From Actinomycetes bacterium (lineage in GTDB: Bacteria > Actinomycetota > Actinomycetes > Actinomycetales > Cellulomonadaceae): a stretch of 6,128 nt of DNA. Both the position numbers and the translations under genes were made by a program. How positions within the stretch are numbered: position 1 is the first letter of the stretch; the number at the start of each line of letters is the position of its first letter. Below are positions 1 to 5,587 of the stretch, piece by piece. The stretch spans positions 1 to 6,128 of the forward strand of contig JAEWOA010000048.1 of assembly GCA_023461115.1 (NCBI GenBank). The letters are read 5' to 3'. The notes beneath the pieces are model-generated. The model was not told where the DNA came from, made no database searches, and worked only from the letters and a program-made list of their open reading frames with translations.

Positions 1-1015
1 GAGCGCGCCCGCTCCGCACCCCGCCCCGGCGTCCACGCCGCCCCACGGCGCCCTCGCACGCTCGGCGCGTCACCTCGTGCCGTTCGTCACCCTCGCCGCG
101 CTCGGCGGCTGCGCGCCGCTGCCGCAATCGGTCGAGCCCACCGAGTCGACGCGCGTCGCTGTCACCCGAGCGGAGCTGCCCGCCGCGCTCGCCTCCTACG
201 ACGAGCGCAACAACGCGGCGATCGCCCTCGCCGCGTCGCAGAACGACGGCAGCGGCTGGGCGGCCGCGGACCGCGGCCTGCTGCTCGAGTCCGACACCCT
301 CGAGACCGCGTACGACGCCGCGCGCGGGGCGAGCCCGCACGAGCCGACGGCGCAGACGACGCGCGCCGACCAGCTGATCGCGGGCGAGTTCGCGTCCTAC
401 CCCATGTGGTTCACGGTGCTCGGGTCGTCCAGCCCGTCCGGCGGTCACGACGACCGCGCCGCGATGGTGTTCGAGCGCGACAGCGTCCTCGACCCGTGGC
501 GTATGAGCCTGCACGTCGGCCTCGTCGAGACCGACGTGCGCGCCCTCGCGCCAGGGCGCGCGTCCATGCCGACGAAAGCGCAGTCGAATGCGGTGTGGGC
601 GGCCACCACCGCGGTCGTCAGGTACCTGCGGACCGGCACGTCCGCGGCCGCGATGCCCAAGGCCGTCACCGAGCTCCGGGACGCGCTCACACACGATGCC
701 GAGCACATCTGGGTCACCGGCATCGAGATCACCGTGGTCGGGTCCGACGACCCATTGGCGCCCGACGCGCCTAGGGTCACCGCGGTGCGCGGCGGGGCGT
801 TCGGCACCGCCGCGCTCCGGGTCGGGTACCGCAGGACGCCCCGCGACGTCGACACCATCCTCCAGTTCACCGACCCCGCGTGGGGGCAGGCGCAGGGCCA
901 GCCGGGCGAGCGGCCGTACCTCGACCTGGCCGCGAGCCTGTCGCTCGCGATCCTCGTGCCCGATGGCGACGCGGCGCAGTACGTCGGGGCACGGGTCGAC
1001 TCCCTGCGCGCCTAA
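1..1015 (+). CDS. Putative lipoprotein of unknown function, 5' end probably beyond window
   Basis: I do not recognise this protein with confidence. The frame is open from base 2 to the TAA at 1013-1015. The only in-window start codon is GTG at 77, giving 312 residues. That start is doubtful: it has no purine-rich ribosome site and would leave only 11 uncharged residues before a lipobox-like L-G-G-C (Cys codon 110-112). Reading upstream adds R-S-A-R-H, a plausible basic n-region, followed by a hydrophobic stretch (LVPFVTLAALGG) and the Cys, so the real start probably lies left of the window. The predicted mature part is about 300 residues, contains no further Cys or membrane segment, and would be anchored on the outer face of the membrane. 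The region around YPMWF and PWRMSL recalls uncharacterised actinobacterial lipoproteins (possibly DUF8094 type; from memory, unverified). It converges on acpS with a 38-bp gap. The reading frame is well supported; the function is unknown. Confidence 0.75.
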   Translation, partial: SAPAPHPAPASTPPHGALARSARHLVPFVTLAALGGCAPLPQSVEPTESTRVAVTRAELPAALASYDERNNAAIALAASQNDGSGWAAADRGLLLESDTLETAYDAARGASPHEPTAQTTRADQLIAGEFASYPMWFTVLGSSSPSGGHDDRAAMVFERDSVLDPWRMSLHVGLVETDVRALAPGRASMPTKAQSNAVWAATTAVVRYLRTGTSAAAMPKAVTELRDALTHDAEHIWVTGIEITVVGSDDPLAPDAPRVTAVRGGAFGTAALRVGYRRTPRDVDTILQFTDPAWGQAQGQPGERPYLDLAASLSLAILVPDGDAAQYVGARVDSLRA

Positions 1016-1021
1016 CCGCGA

Positions 1022-1072
1022 GGTCGAGGCGGCGGGGCAGGCTCACTGGCTACTCAGTCCCGCTCCGCGACC
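1022..1072. terminator. Weak candidate bidirectional terminator between convergent genes
   Basis: An imperfect inverted repeat pairs 1022-1037 with 1058-1072 (GGTCG with CGACC, then GG with CC and a GCGGG core with CCCGC, interrupted by mismatches) around a loop of about 20 nt. It lies between the stop of the lipoprotein gene and the end of acpS, overlapping the last codons of acpS. There is no T-tract on either strand. In GC-rich DNA such pairing can arise by chance, so this is only a candidate, placed where two convergent transcripts need to stop. Confidence 0.2.
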
Positions 1073-1407
1073 ACGACCGCGGACGCGATGCCGGCGTCGT
1101 GGGAGATCGAGATGTGGAAGCGCGCGACGCCGAGTTCCGCGGCGCGCGCGGCCACCGTCCCGACGACCTCGACGACGGGCTGGGAGCCGGAGACGCGGCG
1201 GACCGTGGCGTCCTGCCACGACAACCCGGGCGGGGCGCCGAGCGCCTTGGCCAGCGCCTCCTTGGCGGCGAACCGCGCGGCCAACGAGGTCTCGGGCATC
1301 TCCCGCTCCGAGGGCGTGAACAGCCGCTCGCGCAGCGCGGGCGCGCGGTGCAGCGTCGCGACGAACCGCGCGACGTCCACGACGTCGATGCCGACTCCGA
1401 CGATCAC
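1054..1407 (-). CDS. acpS: Holo-[acyl-carrier-protein] synthase (AcpS)
   Basis: AcpS transfers 4'-phosphopantetheine from CoA to the conserved serine of apo-ACP, activating it for fatty acid synthesis; it is a cytoplasmic, normally trimeric, Mg2+-dependent enzyme. From GTG at 1407 the product is 117 residues, typical for the family. Family motifs are present: VGVGIDVVDVARF near the N-terminus with the Mg2+-binding Asp8, RLFTPSE at 28-34, FAAKEALAKALG at 46-57 with catalytic/metal-binding Glu50, and the C-terminal HISISHD at 98-104. The GTG start is preferred because a GGGGGAG ribosome site lies 5 nt upstream and family members begin with an MIxGIG-type sequence; the open frame continues to 1485 but that extension is Arg/Pro/Gly-rich and overlaps the upstream gene. 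The start overlaps the MazG-like stop by 4 bp (GTGA), implying translational coupling. It is the last gene of the glmS operon. Confidence 0.96.
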   Translation of the reverse strand: MIVGVGIDVVDVARFVATLHRAPALRERLFTPSEREMPETSLAARFAAKEALAKALGAPPGLSWQDATVRRVSGSQPVVEVVGTVAARAAELGVARFHISISHDAGIASAVVVAERD

Positions 1408-1766
1408 GCGCGCTCCCCCGGCTCGGCGCGGCCCGGTCCCTCGGCCCGGTCCCGGTCCTCGACGAGGTGCCGCCAGCGGAACCACTTGGCCTCGAGCGCG
1501 TCGTCCAGGTCCACCCCGAAGCGCTCGGCCACCAGCATGAGGTGGGCCAGGACGTCGGCGACCTCGGCGCGGAACTGCTCGTCGAGCTCGTCGGGTGTGC
1601 CGGGGTGGCGTGAGCGGCCCGTCCGGGCCAGGTAGGCGCGCGTCAGCTCGCCGACCTCCTCGCCCAGCTTGAGCACGAGCCAGTCGTCGGTCCGCTCGAT
1701 GCCGTGCAGCCGCGCGTAGACGCGTGAGATCGTCTCGACCTCCCGCTGCGCGGCCGCGAGCTCCAT
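1404..1766 (-). CDS. MazG-like nucleotide pyrophosphohydrolase
   Basis: This 120-residue protein belongs to the all-alpha NTP pyrophosphohydrolase (MazG-like) superfamily, which cleaves nucleoside triphosphates to monophosphates and pyrophosphate with Mg2+. The signature metal-binding motif is present: KLGEEVGEL at 33-41 supplies Glu36, Glu37 and Glu40, and AEVADVL at 67-73 supplies Glu68 and Asp71 (the ExxE...ExxD pattern). It is a single-domain form, much shorter than the two-domain E. coli MazG. The tail after about residue 100 is charged and Gly/Pro-rich and probably disordered. The ATG at 1766 is 16 nt after the glmS stop, without a convincing Shine-Dalgarno, so translation may depend on termination-reinitiation from glmS. 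Its TGA overlaps the acpS GTG. The substrate cannot be read from sequence; removal of non-canonical or damaged nucleotides is the usual family role. No toxin gene is adjacent, so a mazEF-type context does not apply. Confidence 0.88.
   Translation of the reverse strand: MELAAAQREVETISRVYARLHGIERTDDWLVLKLGEEVGELTRAYLARTGRSRHPGTPDELDEQFRAEVADVLAHLMLVAERFGVDLDDALEAKWFRWRHLVEDRDRAEGPGRAEPGERA
1413..1419 (-). promoter_or_regulatory. Ribosome binding site of acpS
   Basis: On the minus strand GGGGGAG lies 5 nt before the GTG at 1407, inside the 3' end of the MazG-like gene. It decides the acpS start in favour of the short form and fits reinitiation by ribosomes finishing the upstream gene. Confidence 0.6.
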
Positions 1767-1782
1767 GACGACGGACCCGCGC

Positions 1783-3639
1783 TTACTCGACCGTGACGGA
1801 CTTGGCGAGGTTGCGCGGCTGGTCCACGTCCAGGCCCTTGGCGGTCGCGAGCTCGCACGCGAAGATCTGCAGCGGCACCACCGCGAGCAGCGGCGCGAGC
1901 AGCGTCGGCGACTGCGGCACGTAGAACACCTCGTCGGCGAAGGGCCGCACGGCCTCGTCGCCGTCCTCGGCGATCACGAGCGTGCGGGCGCCGCGCGCGC
2001 GGATCTCCTGGATGTTGGAGACGACCTTGGAGTGCAGCGAGTCGCGCCCGCGCGGGGACGGCACCACCACGAACACCGGCTGGCCGGGCTCGATCAGCGC
2101 GATCGGCCCGTGCTTGAGCTCGCCGGCCGCGAAGCCCTCGGCGTGGATGTACGCGAGCTCCTTGAGCTTGAGCGCGCCCTCCATGGCCACCGGGAACCCG
2201 ACGTGCCGGCCCAGGAACAGCACCGACTGCGTGTCGGCCATCCACCGGGCGATCTCCCGCACGCGGCCGCCGCGGTCCAGGACGTCCTGGATCTTCTCCG
2301 GGATCGCCCGCAGCTCGGACAGGATGCCCGCGACCTCGTCGGCGTACATGTTGCCCCGCAGCTGCGCGAGGTAGAGCCCGAGCAGGTAGGCCGCGGTGAT
2401 CTGCGCGAGGAACGCCTTGGTGGACGCGACCGCGATCTCGGGGCCGGCGTGCGTGTAGAGCACCGCGTCGGACTCGCGCGGGATGGTCGAGCCGTGCGTG
2501 TTGACGATCGCCAGCGTCTTGGCGCCCTGCTCGCGCGCGTGGCGCACCGCCATGAGGGTGTCCATGGTCTCGCCGGACTGCGAGACGGCCACGACGAGCG
2601 TGCGCTCGTTGACCACCGGGTCGCGGTACCGGAACTCGTGCGCGAGCTCGACCTCGACGGGGATGCGGCACCAGTGCTCGATCGCGTACTTGGCCACGTG
2701 GCCCGCGTAGGCGGCGGTCCCGCACGCGACGACGACGATCTTGTCGACCGCGCGCAGGAGCCCCTCGTCGATGCGGATCTCGTCGAGCACCAGGCGCCCG
2801 CGCTGGTCGGTGCGGCCCAGCAGGGTGTCCGCGACCGCGTGCGGCTGGTCGTGGATCTCCTTGTCCATGAAGGAGCGGAAGCCGCCCTTCTCGGCTGCGG
2901 CGGCGTCCCAGTCGACCGTGTAGCGGCGGGCGTCGGCGGGCTCGCCGTCGAAGCCGGTCACCGTCACCGTCTCCGGGGTGATCGTCACCACCTGGTCCTG
3001 GCCGAGCTCCAGGGCCTCACGCGTGTGCGCGATGAACGCCGAGACGTCCGAGCCCAGGAAGTTCTCGCCCTCCCCGAGCCCGACGACGAGCGGCGAGTCG
3101 TGCCGCGCGCCGACCACGGTCGCCGGGTCGTCGGCGTGCACCGCGAGCAGCGTGAACGTGCCCTCGAGAGTGCGCGCGACCTGCGTCATCGCCTCTGTCA
3201 GGTCGCCCGACTTGTCGTGCGCGCGCGAGATCAGGTGCGCGGCGACCTCGGTGTCGGTCTCGGACATGAACTCGACGCCCTCGGCCAGCAGCTCGGCCTT
3301 GAGGACCGCGAAGTTCTCGACGATGCCGTTGTGGATGACCGCGAGCTTGCCCGCCACGTGCGGGTGCGCGTTGGTGTCGGTGGGGCCACCGTGCGTGGCC
3401 CAGCGGGTGTGGCCGATCGCTGCGGTCGCCGCCGGCAGCGGGTGCTCCTCGAGCTCGCCGACCAGGTTGCCGAGCTTGCCGGCCTTCTTGGCGGTCGCGA
3501 GCTCGCGCTCCGGGCCGACGAGCGCCACACCCGCGGAGTCGTAGCCGCGGTACTCGAGCCGCCGCAGGCCTTCCAGTACGACGTCCAGGGGGCGGGTGCT
3601 GGGCACAGGACTACCGACGTAGCCGACGATTCCACACAT
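1783..3639 (-). CDS. glmS: Glutamine-fructose-6-phosphate aminotransferase (isomerizing)
   Basis: GlmS makes glucosamine-6-phosphate from fructose-6-phosphate using glutamine nitrogen, the first committed step to UDP-GlcNAc and peptidoglycan. The 618 residues match the family length. The N-terminal class II amidotransferase domain (about 2-240) begins MCGIVGYVG with nucleophile Cys2, and shows HTRWATHG at 77-84, HNG at 103-105 and SETDTE at 126-131. Two SIS isomerase domains follow (about 290-440 and 465-610): ACGTA at 305-309, SQSGET at 353-358, STKAF at 406-410, KLKELAYIHAEG at 491-502 with the catalytic Glu at 494, ELKHGP at 507-512 with His510, and the invariant C-terminus PRNLAKSVTVE with Lys613. 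The ATG at 3639 is fixed by the need to expose Cys2. No Shine-Dalgarno precedes it; a TAGACT -10 box ends 7 nt upstream, so the transcript is probably leaderless. It is first in the operon with the MazG-like gene and acpS, and divergent from coaA. I see no truncation or missing key residue. Confidence 0.98.
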   Translation of the reverse strand: MCGIVGYVGSPVPSTRPLDVVLEGLRRLEYRGYDSAGVALVGPERELATAKKAGKLGNLVGELEEHPLPAATAAIGHTRWATHGGPTDTNAHPHVAGKLAVIHNGIVENFAVLKAELLAEGVEFMSETDTEVAAHLISRAHDKSGDLTEAMTQVARTLEGTFTLLAVHADDPATVVGARHDSPLVVGLGEGENFLGSDVSAFIAHTREALELGQDQVVTITPETVTVTGFDGEPADARRYTVDWDAAAAEKGGFRSFMDKEIHDQPHAVADTLLGRTDQRGRLVLDEIRIDEGLLRAVDKIVVVACGTAAYAGHVAKYAIEHWCRIPVEVELAHEFRYRDPVVNERTLVVAVSQSGETMDTLMAVRHAREQGAKTLAIVNTHGSTIPRESDAVLYTHAGPEIAVASTKAFLAQITAAYLLGLYLAQLRGNMYADEVAGILSELRAIPEKIQDVLDRGGRVREIARWMADTQSVLFLGRHVGFPVAMEGALKLKELAYIHAEGFAAGELKHGPIALIEPGQPVFVVVPSPRGRDSLHSKVVSNIQEIRARGARTLVIAEDGDEAVRPFADEVFYVPQSPTLLAPLLAVVPLQIFACELATAKGLDVDQPRNLAKSVTVE

Positions 3640-3646
3640 GCGCGCG

Positions 3647-3652
3647 AGTCTA
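3647..3652 (-). promoter_or_regulatory. Candidate -10 box of the glmS promoter (leaderless)
   Basis: On the minus strand TAGACT matches the actinobacterial -10 consensus TANNNT and ends 7 nt before the glmS ATG. That spacing would start transcription at or next to the A of ATG, as in many actinobacterial leaderless mRNAs. No clear -35 hexamer is seen, which is common for such promoters. The lack of a ribosome site upstream of the ATG agrees with this reading. Confidence 0.6.
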
Positions 3653-3668
3653 CCGGCGCGGCATCCGG

Positions 3669-3674
3669 CAGAAT
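3669..3674 (+). promoter_or_regulatory. Candidate -10 box of the coaA promoter (leaderless)
   Basis: On the plus strand CAGAAT fits the -10 pattern at its most important positions (A at 2, T at 6) and lies 6 nt before the coaA GTG at 3681. No Shine-Dalgarno is present, so a leaderless mRNA is likely here too. A -35 element at the usual distance would fall on the glmS -10 box, so the two promoters overlap. It is weaker than the glmS box because the first base is C. Confidence 0.42.
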
Positions 3675-3680
3675 CGTCGG

Positions 3681-4649
3681 GTGCTGCCCTCCTCGGCGAC
3701 GCCGCCGTCGCTCGCGCCCTCCACTCCCTACGTCGATCTCGGCCGCGCCGCCTGGACGCGCTTGTCCGCGTCCACTCCGCTGCCGCTCACCGACGCGGAC
3801 GTCGAGCGCCTCGCCGGCCTGGGCGACCCGATCGACCTGGCCGAGGTCGACGCGATCTACCGCCCGATCTCCCGCCTGCTCGACCTGTACGTCGAGGCCA
3901 CGCGCGGCCTGCACGCGGCGTCCTCGACGTTCCTGCGCGAGGACATCTCGCCCACGCCGTTCGTCATCGGCGTCGCCGGGTCGGTCGCGGTGGGCAAGTC
4001 GACGACCGCGCGCATCCTGCGCGAGCTGCTCGCGCGCTGGCCCGCGACGCCGCGCGTGCAGCTCGTCACCACGGACGGGTTCCTCTACCCCAACGCCGAG
4101 CTCGAGCGACGCGGGCTCATGGAGCGCAAGGGCTTCCCGGAGTCGTACGACCGGCGCGCGCTGCTGCGGTTCGTCTCCGCGGTCAAGGCGGGCCGCACCG
4201 AGGTCCGGGCGCCCGTCTACTCGCACCTCTCCTACGACATCCTCCCCGGCGAGGTGAACGTGGTGAGGCGGCCGGACGTGCTGATCGTCGAGGGCCTCAA
4301 CGTGCTGCAGCCCGCGCGGCCGTCGGCCGAGGGCACATCCAGCCTGGCGGTGAGCGACTTCTTCGACTTCTCGATCTACGTCGACGCCCGGCCCGGTGAC
4401 GTGCGCCAGTGGTACGTGGACCGGTTCCTGCGGCTGCGGGAGACCGCGTTCGCGAACCCCGCGTCGTACTTCCACCGGTACGCGGCACTGTCCGACGACC
4501 AGGCGGTCGCCAAGGCCGAGTCGATCTGGGACTCGATCAACGCGCCCAACCTGGAGCAGAACATCCTGCCGACGCGCTCGCGCGCCACCCTCGTGCTCAC
4601 CAAGGGCCCCGACCACAGCGTCGAGCGCGTCCGCCTGCGCAAGCTGTAG
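3681..4649 (+). CDS. coaA: Type I pantothenate kinase (CoaA)
   Basis: CoaA phosphorylates pantothenate with ATP, the first and usually rate-limiting step of CoA synthesis; type I enzymes are feedback-inhibited by CoA and its thioesters. The 322-residue product shows the P-loop GSVAVGKST at 100-108 (Lys106), TTDGFLYPN at 130-138 with Asp132, RKGFPESYD at 149-157, PVYSHLSYDI at 178-187 with His182 (matching the E. coli residue tied to CoA regulation), and YFHRYA at 263-268. The C-terminus VRLRKL also matches actinobacterial CoaA. The GTG at 3681 is chosen because the N-terminal segment STPYVDLGRAAW aligns, from memory, with the start of the mycobacterial enzyme (312 residues) and no better start is near. 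No Shine-Dalgarno is present; a leaderless transcript is likely. It diverges from glmS and converges on the DedA gene 34 bp away. Confidence 0.97.
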   Translation: MLPSSATPPSLAPSTPYVDLGRAAWTRLSASTPLPLTDADVERLAGLGDPIDLAEVDAIYRPISRLLDLYVEATRGLHAASSTFLREDISPTPFVIGVAGSVAVGKSTTARILRELLARWPATPRVQLVTTDGFLYPNAELERRGLMERKGFPESYDRRALLRFVSAVKAGRTEVRAPVYSHLSYDILPGEVNVVRRPDVLIVEGLNVLQPARPSAEGTSSLAVSDFFDFSIYVDARPGDVRQWYVDRFLRLRETAFANPASYFHRYAALSDDQAVAKAESIWDSINAPNLEQNILPTRSRATLVLTKGPDHSVERVRLRKL

Positions 4650-4651
4650 GC

Positions 4652-4680
4652 GGCCCCCACCGCGCGCAGCGACTGGGGCT
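4652..4680. terminator. Candidate bidirectional terminator between coaA and the DedA gene
   Basis: GGCCCCCA (4652-4659) pairs with TGGGGCT (4674-4680) with one bulged C and one terminal wobble pair. The loop holds a further 3-bp CGC/GCG stem (4661-4663 with 4669-4671). It fills the 34-bp gap between two convergent stop codons. There is no T-tract, as is usual for GC-rich actinobacterial terminators. Confidence 0.42.
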
Positions 4681-4683
4681 CCG

Positions 4684-5388
4684 TCAGCGGTCGTCCCGGG
4701 GCCGGTGCGGCACAGTCGTCGGCGCAGCAGTCGGCTCGGACGTCGGCTCGGGCGTCGACTCAGTGGCGCCCGGGCCCTCGTCGGCCTCGCGTCTCGCCGG
4801 GTGGAGCCAGGTGCGCAGCGCCCAGTCGACGACGAGCCCGATGAGCACGCCCCCGACGACCCCGACGACGACCGCGATGAGCGGGTGGTCGTGGAGCCAT
4901 GCGCCCGTGCCGACGCCGATCGCCGCGGAGTACACGGCCCACATCACCGCGGCGATCGCCGCGAGGCCGGTGAAGCGGCGGTGGGAGTAGCCCACGGCGC
5001 CGGCGGTCATGTTGACGGCCACGCGTCCGACGGGGATGTAGCGCGCCGCGATGATGAACGACGCGCCCCGTCGTTCCAAGGCGCCCTCAGCCCAGTCGAG
5101 CGCGCCCTGGGCTTTCTTGCCGCGGAACAGCCGTAGCTCGCGCACCTTCACCTTCGAGCCGATGAAGTACGCGATCTGGTCACCCGTGAAAGCGCCCGCC
5201 GCCGCGACCGGCACCAGGACCCACAGCGACGGCTTGCCGACGGACATCGACAGCGTGGCCAGGGAGATCACGATCGACTCGCTGGGGATCGGGGGGAAGA
5301 ACCCGTCGATCGTCGCGAACGCGTAGACGACGAGGAAGATCCAGGGCGAGCCGGCGAGCGCTTCCGCCCACGCCACGACCTGATCCAT
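4684..5388 (-). CDS. DedA/VTT-family membrane protein
   Basis: DedA-family proteins are multi-pass membrane proteins linked to membrane homeostasis; some members flip polyprenyl phosphate or phospholipids. The transport substrate of this one cannot be read from sequence. The 234-residue product has the family's features: an acidic, Pro-rich motif DGFFPPIPSES at 28-38 with Asp28 and Glu37, GDQIAYFIG at 69-77 with Asp70, and the Arg motif FIIAARYIPVGR at 111-122 with Arg116 and Arg122, followed by Gly130. Hydrophobic stretches lie at about 16-27, 39-66, 111-132, 141-161 and 169-190. The tail after 195 is hydrophilic and Thr/Glu/Pro-rich, ending in four T-x-x-P units. The ATG at 5388 is chosen over an upstream in-frame ATG at 5514 because AGGAGA lies 7 nt before it and the 42-residue extension is not DedA-like. 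It is probably a single-gene unit, 199 bp downstream of def. Confidence 0.93.
   Translation of the reverse strand: MDQVVAWAEALAGSPWIFLVVYAFATIDGFFPPIPSESIVISLATLSMSVGKPSLWVLVPVAAAGAFTGDQIAYFIGSKVKVRELRLFRGKKAQGALDWAEGALERRGASFIIAARYIPVGRVAVNMTAGAVGYSHRRFTGLAAIAAVMWAVYSAAIGVGTGAWLHDHPLIAVVVGVVGGVLIGLVVDWALRTWLHPARREADEGPGATESTPEPTSEPTAAPTTVPHRPRDDR
4708..4755 (-). repeat. Degenerate 12-bp repeat coding a T-x-x-P tail
   Basis: Four units of 12 bp encode TPEP, TSEP, TAAP and TTVP at residues 212-227 of the DedA-family protein. Two neighbouring DNA units at 4730-4741 and 4742-4753 differ at one base. It is probably a low-complexity, disordered tail that grew by repeat slippage; no function is evident. 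Confidence 0.65.
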
Positions 5389-5395
5389 GCCGACG

Positions 5396-5401
5396 TCTCC
5401 T
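5396..5401 (-). promoter_or_regulatory. Ribosome binding site of the DedA gene
   Basis: On the minus strand AGGAGA sits 7 nt before the ATG at 5388. It is the clearest Shine-Dalgarno in the window and settles the start of this gene. Confidence 0.75.
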
Positions 5402-5451
5402 GAGCTCGTCCGGGGCTGACACCCAGGCTGACCCCCGGGCGTCCACCGCCC

Positions 5452-5457
5452 ACCGTA
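5452..5457 (-). promoter_or_regulatory. Possible -10 box for the DedA gene
   Basis: On the minus strand TACGGT fits TANNNT and would give a 5' leader of somewhat under 60 nt before the ATG at 5388. No -35 hexamer is recognisable at 17-18 bp. This is a single short motif match in a 199-bp gap, so it is a weak call. Confidence 0.27.
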
Positions 5458-5508
5458 CGTGCCGCGCGCGCCGAAACCTCCCCGGGACGAGCGAATCCGT
5501 CTGTGGGC

Positions 5509-5520
5509 TGACACATGTCA
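5509..5520. promoter_or_regulatory. Short palindrome, possible operator upstream of the DedA gene
   Basis: TGACA and TGTCA are perfect inverted arms separated by two bases. The site is 120 bp or more upstream of the DedA start and 68 bp past the def stop. The sequence GGCTGAC overlaps it (5506-5512) and recurs at 5414-5420 and 5426-5432 in the same gap. It could be a regulator site, but 5-bp arms occur by chance. Confidence 0.25.
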
Positions 5521-5566
5521 CCCGCTCGCCCGCGGATCGGTCCACCCCTGGGCCGACGCGGCGTGA

Positions 5567-5580
5567 GGCGCGGTCGCGCC
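5567..5580 (-). terminator. Candidate terminator of def
   Basis: GGCGCG and CGCGCC form a perfect inverted repeat separated by two bases, or a 5-bp stem with a 4-nt loop. On the def transcript it begins about 8 nt after the TGA at 5588-5590, and a G-T wobble and a G-C pair can extend it outward. It has no T-tract. Its placement right after def and before a 180-bp gap supports a terminator, but GC-rich self-complementary sequence is common here. Confidence 0.38.
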
Positions 5581-5587
5581 CCCAGCG

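Larger units (their letters stand above)
3647..3674. repeat. Dyad spanning the glmS/coaA divergent promoter
   Basis: The left arm AGTCTACCGG (3647-3656) and right arm CCGGCAGAAT (3665-3674) are complementary at 8 of 10 positions around an 8-bp spacer. The mismatched pairs are 3648/3673 and 3652/3669. The centre, 3660.5, coincides with the middle of the 41-bp gap between the two start codons, and the arm ends are the two -10 boxes. It may be an operator for a dimeric regulator, or simply reflect two similar -10 boxes plus a chance CCGG pair. Confidence 0.4.

Noticed and set aside
1408..1485. N-terminal extension of acpS to an upstream ATG at 1485
   Set aside because: The extra 26 residues are Arg/Pro/Gly-rich and overlap the MazG-like gene; the GTG at 1407 has a ribosome site and gives the usual family length.
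1643..2725. A 360-codon minus-strand frame inside glmS reading into the MazG-like gene
   Set aside because: It is a shifted frame of glmS, Arg/Ala-rich; no frameshift is needed because glmS and the MazG-like gene are each complete.
3640..3680. A glmS ribozyme or riboswitch
   Set aside because: There are only 41 bp between the two start codons and the glmS transcript appears leaderless, so there is no room for the roughly 150-nt ribozyme found in Firmicutes.
1765..4257. An 830-codon open frame on the plus strand opposite glmS, running into coaA
   Set aside because: It lies antisense to glmS, whose protein is certain. Its translation is rich in Arg, Val, Asp and Leu with no recognisable domain; long antisense frames are expected in high-GC genes.
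3231..4616. A 461-codon minus-strand frame across coaA and the start of glmS
   Set aside because: It is antisense to coaA and out of frame with glmS, Arg-rich and of low complexity; it is a codon-bias shadow.
5389..5514. N-terminal extension of the DedA protein to an ATG at 5514
   Set aside because: The extension is Arg/Gly-rich and not DedA-like; the ATG at 5388 has a strong AGGAGA site.
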